From PSRJ01 sp963825305 (GTDB taxonomy: Bacteria > Acidobacteriota > Terriglobia > Bryobacterales > Bryobacteraceae): a DNA stretch of 64,000 nt. Positions within the stretch are counted from its first letter, which is position 1. The number at the start of each line of letters is the position of its first letter. Shown in pieces: positions 35,075 through 42,952 of the stretch. The stretch covers positions 682,001 through 746,000 of the forward strand of contig CAWGTA010000008.1 in NCBI GenBank assembly GCA_963825305.1. The letters are read 5' to 3'. A program made the position numbers and the translations under genes. Under the pieces are notes generated by a model that was not told the origin of the DNA, searched no databases, and worked only from the letters and a program-made list of their open reading frames with translations.

Positions 35075-35944
35075 TCAAATCGCGGCCACCGGGCAACCCG
35101 ATTCGCGCAGGATCGCATACGCATTGGTGCGTAAACGCCCCATCAGCGCGGTGTGGCCGCCGCGCCCGATCACCAGCAGGTTGGCAGCCCATTCGTCGGC
35201 AACTGCCCGGACCATGGCAGGGGCATCGCCGGTCTGAACGGAAACCTCACCCTTCATGCCCATCTCTTCCAGCATGTAGCTGATGCGGTCGCGGGCCTCG
35301 TTCTTCACCTGCGTGGCCCACTCCGGGTCGAAATAGATGCCTCCCAGGCTCACGGTGGAAGCGGGGATCGCGTGCACCACGGCGAACTCGGCGCCATACT
35401 CACGGGCGAAACTGGCGCCCCAGTCGAGCACCGTGCGGCTGTCGGGACCGAGGTCGATCGCGCACAAGACCTTGCCGAAACTGATCGACGGGTAGGCCGG
35501 GGCATTTTCCAGATGCGGGCCGGTCCATACCGGGCAGTGCGCGTCGTGCAGAACCTTGGCCGTCACCGAACCGAGCAGGAATCGCCGGAACGGGCCGTAG
35601 CCGTGGGTGGGCATCACGATCAAGTCGAACTTGCCATCATTGGCATAATCGACGATGGTGCGGGCGGGTTCGCCCTCGAGCACCTCGCGTTTCACGTTGA
35701 TGCCCTTGAGCCCTTCCGCGAGGAACGAGTCGAGTTGCGCCTTGCCCGCAGCGACGGTCTCGTCCATCAGTTCAGGAGCGACCGCCAGGGCATCCGGGAA
35801 ACCGTACGTCTGCAGGGGCATGACGACGTGAAGTAGGGTGAGCTCGCTTTTGAAGTGGCAGGCCAGGGCCTCCGCATATTGCGTTGCGCCCTCACATCGG
35901 GCCGAAAAAGCGATCGGCGCCAGAATCCTGGAAAACTTTTTCAT
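35075..35944 (-). CDS. Tandem universal stress protein (UspA family)
   Basis: A 289-residue protein with two Usp domains. The first (residues 1-150) starts FSRILAPIAFSARCEGATQY and has the nucleotide loop PTHGYGPFRRFLLGSVTAKV. The second starts FGKVLCAIDLGPDSRTVLDW and ends VIGRGGHTALMGRLRTNAYA, where the G-S/T pair of the ATP loop is replaced by GRLRT, so only the first domain looks fit to bind ATP. Tandem Usp proteins of this kind act in stress or energy sensing. The gene is alone, with 180 bp to the RsbRD-like gene upstream. Confidence 0.88.
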   Translation of the reverse strand: MKKFSRILAPIAFSARCEGATQYAEALACHFKSELTLLHVVMPLQTYGFPDALAVAPELMDETVAAGKAQLDSFLAEGLKGINVKREVLEGEPARTIVDYANDGKFDLIVMPTHGYGPFRRFLLGSVTAKVLHDAHCPVWTGPHLENAPAYPSISFGKVLCAIDLGPDSRTVLDWGASFAREYGAEFAVVHAIPASTVSLGGIYFDPEWATQVKNEARDRISYMLEEMGMKGEVSVQTGDAPAMVRAVADEWAANLLVIGRGGHTALMGRLRTNAYAILRESGCPVAAI

Positions 35945-36124
35945 GACGGTACCTCCTTAATTCATTCCCATCCGAGTTGCTGGGGTCTCCAATTCCATTC
36001 TAGTCCAAATTAGTCTAATAAGACCTAAAATTCTTATCACTCCTTAGAGCCGGTACGGGGGGCCGACGTTCGTGCTGACACACTCCAAGCTTCCGGCCCG
36101 CATTCACGTGAAACTGCTTCGTCG

Positions 36125-36583
36125 TTATGCCGTAGCGTGCGCCGCGGTGGTCCTGTGCCAGGCAGTCTCGTAGCCGCGTACCGTGTAGATGATCAAACTA
36201 TCGAAGAACCGGCCGATGCGGTGTTCCATTTCCTCCTCGGCGTACAAGCCTAGAGAATCCTTGGGAATCCCTTGTTCCTCGATGAAATCGACCATGTTCT
36301 CTTTGATTATGCAGAGAGCCCGCACCGCTTCGTGCAGCGGAATCGACTGCTCAAAGCGACGCTTCCCCAAGGCTTCCTGTCCTTTTACCAATTCGTCTTC
36401 ATTTCCCGATGCCAGCCAATAGCCGAGATTCTCCAGCAGGATTTGCCCGCGCTCCCGCAATTCCGATTCGGGCAGGCGGCGAAGGTGAACCAGGTCGGGG
36501 TGACGCCAGATTTCGCGGATGAAGCGATCGGTAATGTCCTGATGATGGACTTCGATCAGGTGGATAAGCTTGCCTGATAGCAT
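36125..36583 (-). CDS. RsbRD N-terminal-like (non-haem globin) sensor protein
   Basis: A 152-residue all-helical protein. It reads LIEVHHQDITDRFIREIWRH, SGNEDELVKGQEALGKRRFE, IPLHEAVRALCIIKENMVDF and ends near GRFFDSLIIYTVRGYETAWH. This matches the RsbRD_N domain, a globin-like helical module at the N-terminus of stressosome proteins. Here it stands without the STAS domain, so its output partner must be elsewhere. No catalytic residues are expected. Confidence 0.75.
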   Translation of the reverse strand: MLSGKLIHLIEVHHQDITDRFIREIWRHPDLVHLRRLPESELRERGQILLENLGYWLASGNEDELVKGQEALGKRRFEQSIPLHEAVRALCIIKENMVDFIEEQGIPKDSLGLYAEEEMEHRIGRFFDSLIIYTVRGYETAWHRTTAAHATA

Positions 36584-36761
36584 ACTTAATCCTCCGAAAT
36601 TATCTTAGCCCCTTTTCGGTCCCATGCCAAGGTGGTAAAGCGCACAAACCCGGCAGACGATACTCTCCGGGTATAGTAGTGGCCGGGAAACAAAGGTATA
36701 GTTCGGCTTCGTTACCAATGAGATCTGGTGATATTTCCGGGGTGGCCGTTATGCTCGGACT

Positions 36762-37127
36762 GTGCCCATACTCGGCGCCATCGTGATGTTCCTCATGTTC
36801 CTGTTGTTGAACCGGGGCGCGACCAGCATTTTGCAGACGTTGGCAGAAGATACACGTAACCGCTACCTGGGCGGCCAGCCGCTTTCCGATGTAGTTATGG
36901 TGATCATGCTGGCGGCAGCGGTAAGCTCCGCGCTGATCATGCTGTTCTGGCCCAGTTTCGAGTCACCCAAGCAACACATGGTCGTCAAGCATTATTTAGG
37001 TCACTCCGACGGTACTACCGAAAGAGAGGCTGCCGTCCGGCAACTACGCATTCCTCTCATGCGCTACTTCCTGACTGCCGTCGCGCAGGTTCGACGCGTC
37101 GGGGAGTTTCTGGGCTTCGCCGGTTAA
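36762..37127 (+). CDS. Unknown small membrane protein (GTG start)
   Basis: A 121-residue protein with two predicted membrane helices, near residues 3-20 (ILGAIVMFLMFLLLNRG) and 43-62 (DVVMVIMLAAAVSSALIMLF), and a basic C-terminus (REAAVRQLRIPLMRYFLTAV). The start is a GTG without a clear ribosome site. No homologous family comes to mind. It precedes the 5' copy of the direct repeat at 37120 by a few bases. Confidence 0.45.
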   Translation: MPILGAIVMFLMFLLLNRGATSILQTLAEDTRNRYLGGQPLSDVVMVIMLAAAVSSALIMLFWPSFESPKQHMVVKHYLGHSDGTTEREAAVRQLRIPLMRYFLTAVAQVRRVGEFLGFAG

Positions 37128-37181
37128 CCTACATCGCACAAGCGGCGGGATAATCCAAGGAGGATGAGGAGTCTCACCACG
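37120..37181. repeat. Imperfect direct repeat with the hutU start, copy A
   Basis: The 62 bp beginning CCGGTTAACCTAC and containing GGATAATCCAAGGAGGATGA and GTCTCACCACG match the 59 bp at 37530-37588 at most positions; the copy has three extra bases after the ATGA. It covers the end of the small membrane gene and the start of the disrupted ORF at 37163. Confidence 0.75.
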
Positions 37182-37474
37182 CCGCCCACGCTGGCGTTCA
37201 TCGAAATCCTGGGTGCGACAACCCTAACGCTGCACGCAGCCCTGTCACGAGAACAAAACCAGAGCGCCTCCGACAATGGGGCATTGGCCTTCTCCTGTTG
37301 AATGTGCCCGCACTCCCCCTCAAGGCGTACATTATGGTCAGTCATAGGCCCTGGCGCCCTGATGATCCCGTATGGATCATGGATGGAGCCCTTGCAATGG
37401 TCGGTGGTGTCGTTGGATGCTCGCTTCTCGGAATTTCCGTTTTGATGGGGGGAGGAGATGACAAACGCAATTAG
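37163..37474 (+). pseudogene. Possible small membrane protein, frame-disrupted
   Basis: An ATG at 37163, with the same ribosome site and start as hutU through the duplication, opens a frame of 46 codons (MRSLTTPPTLAFIEILGATT) ending at a TGA near 37300. A second frame carries two membrane-like segments, RLRQWGIGLLLLNVPALPLK and DGALAMVGGVVGCSLLGISV, and ends with TAG at 37472-37474. One indel would join them into a two-helix protein of about 103 residues. It is either a small gene with a sequencing error or a remnant. Confidence 0.35.
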
Positions 37475-37529
37475 CTAGATGGTTTCGGACGTATCGCGCG
37501 GGAGTAGGTACCAACGAGTGGATCCCTGT

Positions 37530-37588
37530 CCGGTTAACTTACTTCCCAACAGCCGCGTGATAATCCAAGAAGGATGAGTCTCACCACG
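37530..37588. repeat. Imperfect direct repeat, copy B, at the hutU start
   Basis: The second copy of the 37120-37181 repeat begins CCGGTTAACTTAC and reaches into the first five codons of hutU (ATG AGT CTC ACC ACG), including its ribosome site. The two copies bracket about 350 bp that hold the disrupted small ORF, so that piece may have been inserted or duplicated here. Confidence 0.75.
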
Positions 37589-39244
37589 TTGATTCGGGCT
37601 CCGCGCGGCCGCCAGATGACTTGCAAGGGATGGCATCAGGAAGCCGCCCTGCGTATGCTTCACAACAATCTGGACCCGGAGGTCGCAGAACGGCCGGACG
37701 AGTTGATCGTCTACGGGGGGACCGGGCGCGCGGCCCGCGACTGGCCCTCGTTCCACGCCATAGTTCGCGCGCTCGAGGCGCTGGAAAACGATGAAACCCT
37801 GCTGGTGCAATCCGGCAAGCCGGTGGGCATCTTCCGCACGCATCCGGGGGCGCCCCGCGTTTTGATCGCCAACGCCAACCTGGTAGGCCATTGGTCCAAC
37901 TGGGACGAGTTCAACCGGCTGGAGAAACTTGGGCTCACCATGTACGGCCAGATGACCGCCGGGTCGTGGATCTACATCGGCAGCCAGGGCATCGTGCAGG
38001 GCACCTACGAAACCTTCGCCGCAGTCGCGCGGAAACATTTCGGCGGTTCGCTCGCGGGCAAGCTGGTGGTCTCCGGCGGCATGGGTGGCATGGGAGGCGC
38101 GCAGCCGCTGGCCGCCACCATGAACGGCGCATGCTTTCTCGGCGTGGAGGTGGATCCGCACCGGATTCAGAGGCGCATCGAGACCGGCTACTGCGACCGC
38201 GTGTCCAGTAACCTGGACGAAGCCTTGCACTGGCTCGACGAAGCACGGCGAAGTGGCAGCGCGCTCTCGGTGGGGCTGGTCGGGAACTGCGCGGACGTGC
38301 TGCCCGAACTCGTGCGGCGGGGCATGGTCCCGGATGTCCTGACCGATCAGACCAGCGCGCACGATCCATTGAATGGCTATGTTCCCAACGGCATGAGCCT
38401 GGACCAGGCGGGCGCGCTCCGCACTAGCGATCCGCAAACTTACCTGGCCCGATCGATGGCTGCCATGGGTGTCCACGTGGAAGCCATGCTGGCGCTGCAG
38501 AAGGCGGGCGCAGTTACCTTCGACTATGGCAACAACCTGCGCACCCAGGCGAAGACGGCGGGCGTGGAGAATGCCTTCGACATCCCCGGCTTCGTGCCGG
38601 AATATATTCGGCCGCTCTTCTGTGAGGGCCGCGGGCCGTTTCGCTGGGTAGCACTTTCAGGCGACCCCGAAGATATCTACCGCACCGACCGGCTGGCCCT
38701 CGAGCTATTCCCGCACAACGAGACGCTGGCGCGATGGTTGCCGCTGGCCCGGCAGCGCATCCGGTTCCAGGGGCTGCCGGCGCGCATCTGCTGGCTGGGC
38801 TACGGTGAGCGAGCCGAGTTTGGAATCGCCATCAACCGCCTGGTGCGCTCGGGCGAATTGAAGGCACCCATCGTGATCGGGCGCGACCATCTGGACGCCG
38901 GCTCGGTGGCTTCTCCGTTTCGTGAAACCGAAGGCATGCACGATGGCTCCGACGCCATTGCCGACTGGCCTCTGCTCAACGCCCTCCTCAATACCGCCGC
39001 GGGCGCTTCCTGGGTCTCGATACATAATGGTGGAGGCGTGGGGATCGGCTATTCACAGCACGCGGGCATGGTCGTGGTGGCCGATGGCACCGACGAAATG
39101 GAGCTGCGGCTGGAGCGTGTGTTGACCACCGACCCCGGTTTGGGCGTGGTCCGGCACGCGGATGCCGGCTACGAACGGGCCATCGAGTTCGCCGGCCGTT
39201 CGGGTGTCCGCCTGCCCATGGCTTCCCCGGAGAATACCAAGTGA
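37574..39244 (+). CDS. hutU: Urocanate hydratase
   Basis: Second step of histidine breakdown: adds water to urocanate, using NAD+ as an electrophile. The 556 residues are canonical: DELIVYGGTGRAARDWPSFH, GWSIYIGSQGIVQGTYETF-type segment, VSGGMGGMGGAQPLAATM (NAD loop), VLTDQTSAHDPLNGYVPNG, DYGNNLRTQAK, FCEGRGPFRWVALSGDPEDI and SIHNGGGVGIGYSQHAGM. The start at 37574 has an AAGAAGG site. The HutG-like gene starts with a GTG overlapping its stop. No hutH is in the window. Confidence 0.96.
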   Translation: MSLTTLIRAPRGRQMTCKGWHQEAALRMLHNNLDPEVAERPDELIVYGGTGRAARDWPSFHAIVRALEALENDETLLVQSGKPVGIFRTHPGAPRVLIANANLVGHWSNWDEFNRLEKLGLTMYGQMTAGSWIYIGSQGIVQGTYETFAAVARKHFGGSLAGKLVVSGGMGGMGGAQPLAATMNGACFLGVEVDPHRIQRRIETGYCDRVSSNLDEALHWLDEARRSGSALSVGLVGNCADVLPELVRRGMVPDVLTDQTSAHDPLNGYVPNGMSLDQAGALRTSDPQTYLARSMAAMGVHVEAMLALQKAGAVTFDYGNNLRTQAKTAGVENAFDIPGFVPEYIRPLFCEGRGPFRWVALSGDPEDIYRTDRLALELFPHNETLARWLPLARQRIRFQGLPARICWLGYGERAEFGIAINRLVRSGELKAPIVIGRDHLDAGSVASPFRETEGMHDGSDAIADWPLLNALLNTAAGASWVSIHNGGGVGIGYSQHAGMVVVADGTDEMELRLERVLTTDPGLGVVRHADAGYERAIEFAGRSGVRLPMASPENTK

Positions 39245-40164
39245 GTTTATATGCGGACCCGCGCTGGCCGCGTGCGCGTGCCTGGCTCGCGGGCGATTGC
39301 CTGCAGACCACCGTCGGCAGTCTTCACGTCATTGGAGCACCGATGTCGAAGGGTTCGATTACGCCCGGCCGGTGCGACCTGGCCCCCGCCGCCATCCGCA
39401 ACGCTTTGGACCGCTTCAGCACGTACGACTTCGATTCCGATTGGGACCTGCGCCTCCTCGAAGCCAGCGACGAAGGCGATCTGTATCTATCCGGCATGAC
39501 CCCGGCGCGCGCGTTTCAGCCGCTCAAAGAAGCCGTGGCGATGAACGTCCAAGCGGCGGCAGCGCTGGTTCTTCTGGGTGGCGACAACAGCATTACGCAC
39601 CCGGCGTGCCACGGCCTGGGCGTTCCGTTGGAGCGTTGCGGCCTGCTGACGCTGGATGCCCACCTGGACCTGCGCGACATGGAAACCGGCCTCACCAATG
39701 GCAACCCTGTGCGTGCCCTGCTGCACGATGGCTTGCCCGGGGATCATATTTTTCAAATCGGTATCCAGCCATTTGCCAACTCCGAGACGTATGCGCGCGT
39801 AGCGCGGGTGGCGGGCATCCACGTGGTCACGGCGGATTGCGTGATGGAGCAGGGTATCGGCGCGGTTGTCCGGGAAGCGCTCAAATACCTGGAGCAGCGC
39901 GTCGACCGGATCTATGTGGATCTCGACCTGGACGTGCTGGACCGCATCTATGCGCCCGCCGCGCCCGGTTCGCGGCCCGGAGGGCTCACGCCGTTGTCTG
40001 TCCGCAAAGCAGCCCACATTTGTGGCAGGCATCCCAAGGTTCGGGTTCTCGATCTGGTGGAAGTGGACCCGACGCGCGATATCGCGGATGTCACCGCACT
40101 CACGGCCGCGGCCTGCCTGCTGGAATTTGCGTCCGGTGTGCTCGGGCGCTTCGCCCGTGCCTGA
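39241..40164 (+). CDS. Ureohydrolase-family formimidoylglutamase-like protein (HutG-like)
   Basis: A 307-residue arginase-fold protein, expected to split formamide from N-formimino-L-glutamate in histidine breakdown. The metal motifs are ALVLLGGDNSITHPACHG, LLTLDAHLDLRDME and YVDLDLDVLDRIYAP. In most ureohydrolases the first reads GGDHS; here asparagine replaces the metal-binding histidine. The GTG start overlaps the hutU stop, and the gene overlaps hutI by 8 nt, so it is part of one operon. Agmatinase or arginase activity cannot be excluded from sequence, but the neighbours favour the hut pathway. Confidence 0.8.
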   Translation: MSLYADPRWPRARAWLAGDCLQTTVGSLHVIGAPMSKGSITPGRCDLAPAAIRNALDRFSTYDFDSDWDLRLLEASDEGDLYLSGMTPARAFQPLKEAVAMNVQAAAALVLLGGDNSITHPACHGLGVPLERCGLLTLDAHLDLRDMETGLTNGNPVRALLHDGLPGDHIFQIGIQPFANSETYARVARVAGIHVVTADCVMEQGIGAVVREALKYLEQRVDRIYVDLDLDVLDRIYAPAAPGSRPGGLTPLSVRKAAHICGRHPKVRVLDLVEVDPTRDIADVTALTAAACLLEFASGVLGRFARA

Positions 40165-41419
40165 ATTTGTCATTTGGAACTGCCGGCAGCTTGTGACGCT
40201 TGCCGGACCGGCGCGCCCGCGAATCGGCGCGGAAATGCGCGAGCTCGCTATCGTTCCGGATGGCGCCATGTTGATCCGCGGCGGCCGGATCCATGCGGTG
40301 GGCGCGCGCCACGCCATCGAACGCTTACTGCCTCCTGGAACGGAGGTTGTGGACGCTGGAGGAAGGATCGTTCTTCCGGGCTTCGTCGACGCGCATACGC
40401 ACACCGTGTTCGCGAGCAACCGCGCCGGTGAGTTCGAGCAGCGCATCGAAGGAGCGACCTACGCGGAGATTGCCGAGCGCGGTGGGGGAATTCTGTCGAC
40501 CGTGGCGCGGACGCGCGAGGCCAGTGAGGCGGATCTGCTGGAAGCGGCGCGGCATTACCGCGGCTGGTTCCTCAGCGGCGGCACCACCACCATCGAAGCC
40601 AAATCGGGATACGGGCTCTCGCTAGAAGCGGAGCTGAAGATCCTGCGCGTCATCCGTCAACTGGGTCAGGAGGGCCGCGCCCGTTATGTGCCCACTTTTC
40701 TGGGCGCGCACGAAATCCCCGGCGAGTATCGCGGCCGAACCGGCGCGTATGTCGATCTGGTGATTCACGAGATGCTGCCGCGCGTCCGCGAAGAGCGCCT
40801 GGCCGAGTTCTGCGATGTCTTCTGCGAGCCCTCGGTGTTTCCGCCCGCCCAGGCCCGCCGGGTTCTGGAGGCCGCGCGATCACTGGGATTCGGGCTTCGT
40901 TTGCACGCCGATCAATTGGCTTCCGGCGGCGGAGCGCAATTGGCGGCGGAACTCGGAGCCGCCACCGCGGACCACCTGGAGCAAGCTTCGGCAGAGGGTC
41001 TGGCGGCGCTCCAGCGGGCGGGGGTGCAGCCGGTCTTGTTGCCCGCCTCGGTCTATAGCCTCGGTTCGAACCGCTATCCGGCGGCGCGCCAGATGATCGA
41101 CGCGGGGCTGGGCGTTGTGCTGGCCACAGACTTCAACCCCGGCTCGTCACCCACTGCTTCGATGCCCATGGTCCTTTCTCTGGCGTGCACCCAGATGCGC
41201 CTCAGGCCGGCGGAATCGATTGTCGCCGCCACCATCAACGCCGCCTGCAGCTTAAAACGCGGGCACGAAATCGGCTCGCTGGAGCCGGGCAAGTTCGCGG
41301 ACTTCGCGATTCACGATTGCCAGGACTACCGCGAACTCGCGTACTTCTTCGGCCGGGACACCGCGCTGGCCGTCTATGTCAACGGCGCGTGCGTCCATAG
41401 GAGAGACAGCCACCGATGA
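40157..41419 (+). CDS. hutI: Imidazolonepropionase
   Basis: Third step of histidine breakdown: hydrolyses imidazolonepropionate to N-formimino-L-glutamate. A 420-residue amidohydrolase. The GTG start at 40157 gives PEFVIWNCRQLVTLA. Metal and substrate motifs: GFVDAHTHTVFASNRAGEF, TTTIEAKSGYGLSLEAELK, VPTFLGAHEIPGEYRGR, LRLHADQLASGGGAQLAAEL, VLATDFNPGSSPTASMP and SLEPGKFADFAIHDC. The start overlaps the upstream gene and the stop overlaps the deaminase gene as ATGA. Confidence 0.95.
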   Translation: MPEFVIWNCRQLVTLAGPARPRIGAEMRELAIVPDGAMLIRGGRIHAVGARHAIERLLPPGTEVVDAGGRIVLPGFVDAHTHTVFASNRAGEFEQRIEGATYAEIAERGGGILSTVARTREASEADLLEAARHYRGWFLSGGTTTIEAKSGYGLSLEAELKILRVIRQLGQEGRARYVPTFLGAHEIPGEYRGRTGAYVDLVIHEMLPRVREERLAEFCDVFCEPSVFPPAQARRVLEAARSLGFGLRLHADQLASGGGAQLAAELGAATADHLEQASAEGLAALQRAGVQPVLLPASVYSLGSNRYPAARQMIDAGLGVVLATDFNPGSSPTASMPMVLSLACTQMRLRPAESIVAATINAACSLKRGHEIGSLEPGKFADFAIHDCQDYRELAYFFGRDTALAVYVNGACVHRRDSHR

Positions 41420-41859
41420 CCAACGACCCTTATCTGCGCGCCGCCATCGAGCAAGCCCGGAAGAGCCTCTCCGAAGGCGGAATTCCGATAGGCTCGGTGC
41501 TGGTGCATGACGGTAAGATCATCGGCGCGGGCCACAATTGCCGCGTGCAGACCGGTAGTGCCATCGACCATGGAGAAATGAACTGCCTGCGCAATGCCGG
41601 CCGCCTGCCTGCCAAGGTCTATCAGGCGAGCACGATTTACTCGACGCTCTCGCCTTGTCCGATGTGCAGTGGCGCCATCGTGCTCTACAAAATTCCGCGC
41701 GTGGTGGTGGGGGAGAACCGGACTTTTCTCGGAGCCGAGGAGTACATGCGCGGCAACGGAATCCAGGTCGAGGTAGTGCAGGACGAAGAATGCATCCGGC
41801 TGATGACCGATTTCATCCGGGAGCATTCGCAACTGTGGAACGAAGATATCGGGGTTTAA
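41416..41859 (+). CDS. Cytosine deaminase of the small zinc (FCY1-like) type
   Basis: A 147-residue zinc nucleobase deaminase. The zinc sites are IDHGEMNCLRNAGRL (His-x-Glu) and STLSPCPMCSGAIVLYKIPR (PCxxC). The end, FIREHSQLWNEDIGV, closely follows the C-terminus of yeast cytosine deaminase (WFEDIGE), and LVHDGKIIGAGHNCRVQTGS and VVGENRTFLGAEEYM also agree with it. It probably turns cytosine into uracil or acts on a related base; a guanine or tRNA-adenosine deaminase is less likely. Last gene of the hut operon, coupled to hutI by ATGA; its link to histidine use is unexplained. Confidence 0.82.
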   Translation: MTNDPYLRAAIEQARKSLSEGGIPIGSVLVHDGKIIGAGHNCRVQTGSAIDHGEMNCLRNAGRLPAKVYQASTIYSTLSPCPMCSGAIVLYKIPRVVVGENRTFLGAEEYMRGNGIQVEVVQDEECIRLMTDFIREHSQLWNEDIGV

Positions 41860-42461
41860 TGTGGGGCGGCGCCATGCGCTGCCAAGACAGGCCACTCACT
41901 CTCAAAACGAAATCTCTCCGCGAGCAATTCCTGCGTGTTGAATTCGGCTTTGGCGACCCCCCAAGGACCATGGGCGGTGGTTTGTCTGAAGACGTGATAT
42001 AACTCGTGCGCCACCACACGCGCAATGGCCCTCTGAAAGACTCTCTGGCGAACCAGGAGGGGAAGAGCAAATAGCTGGGATTCGAGAAACGCGCCGATCC
42101 GATCGCAGTCGACCTCGGTGAACGGGAGAATCCTTCCGTCGCTGACGTGAGTCCAGCCCAGCGCGCCCCCGGCAAAATGGCTTGCGTGAGCCAGGTCTCT
42201 GGCATCGCAGTGGCCCTTGAAGGTGACGACGGCCAGAGCCGCCCACACCTCGCTGCCGGCGTCGGCGGAGGACCGCCACTCAAAGTTGAATCCCACAGGC
42301 GCCAGGATTGCGTGCAATTCGCGCTGCAGCATTCCGGTTGCAGGGTCAGACGGCTGGTGCTCGAATTGTGCGTACAGGGCGACGGGAGCTTTGGCGGACA
42401 TGTCACCGGCTCCGGACATCGGCCAAGTGAACAGCACCAAACAAAACGCACTACGTTTCAT
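41856..42461 (-). CDS. Secreted HExxH zinc-protease-like protein
   Basis: A 201-residue exported protein. The signal peptide is MKRSAFCLVLFTWPMSGAGD. The zinc-binding motif VVAHELYHVFRQTT lies near residue 155 and a preceding helix carries RQRVFQRAIARVV. Beyond the HExxH helix no third ligand is certain; the Glu of AEFNTQELLAERF is a candidate. Probably a small extracellular metalloprotease of unknown substrate. It is convergent with the cytosine deaminase gene and overlaps its end by 4 nt. Confidence 0.65.
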   Translation of the reverse strand: MKRSAFCLVLFTWPMSGAGDMSAKAPVALYAQFEHQPSDPATGMLQRELHAILAPVGFNFEWRSSADAGSEVWAALAVVTFKGHCDARDLAHASHFAGGALGWTHVSDGRILPFTEVDCDRIGAFLESQLFALPLLVRQRVFQRAIARVVAHELYHVFRQTTAHGPWGVAKAEFNTQELLAERFRFESEWPVLAAHGAAPH

Positions 42462-42567
42462 TACAAAAGCCTGGGCCGATAGTAGGCCCGGGCCGCGGGC
42501 GGAGCCAAGACCCTAAAAGGTTAGCGGAAGGAGATTAACTTCGAGCGAAGGCGCGCTGGGCTACTGA

Positions 42568-42930
42568 TTAAACTTTGGTGGGCTGGCGGCGGAAACTGCC
42601 GGCGGCGGCTTCCTCGTTCGGATACTCCGTGAAAACCGCGGAGAGTTTGGTTACTTCCATCTGGTTGTGGATCTTGCCTGCGGGACTCACCAGCTTAATC
42701 TCGCCACCGGCGCGGGTCACGGTGGCGCAAACCGCGAACATCTCGCCCATACCGGCGCTATCGAGGTGAGTCACATCCGTCAAGTTCAACACGATTTTCT
42801 TTTTGCCGCCGCCGACCAGCTCTGCAACCGTATCACGCAGTGTGGTGGCGGCTTCTCCGAGAACCAGGCGGCCGGCCAGATCGACCACCGCAACATCGCC
42901 GAGGGAACGAACCGTGGCTTGGAAACTCAT
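42568..42930 (-). CDS. STAS-domain anti-sigma factor antagonist
   Basis: A 120-residue SpoIIAA-like protein that in the family binds an anti-sigma kinase when unphosphorylated. The STAS fold runs FQATVRSLGDVAVVDLAGRL, VLNLTDVTHLDSAGMGEMFA (the serine of DSAGM is the phospho-site) and GEIKLVSPAGKIHNQMEVTK. I chose the internal ATG at 42930 because the bases before it look like non-coding leader and the STAS domain starts at once. It lies 22 nt downstream of glmS; co-transcription is possible but not shown. Confidence 0.85.
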   Translation of the reverse strand: MSFQATVRSLGDVAVVDLAGRLVLGEAATTLRDTVAELVGGGKKKIVLNLTDVTHLDSAGMGEMFAVCATVTRAGGEIKLVSPAGKIHNQMEVTKLSAVFTEYPNEEAAAGSFRRQPTKV

Positions 42931-42952
42931 CGCCTGCCTCCGAAACGTTTTT

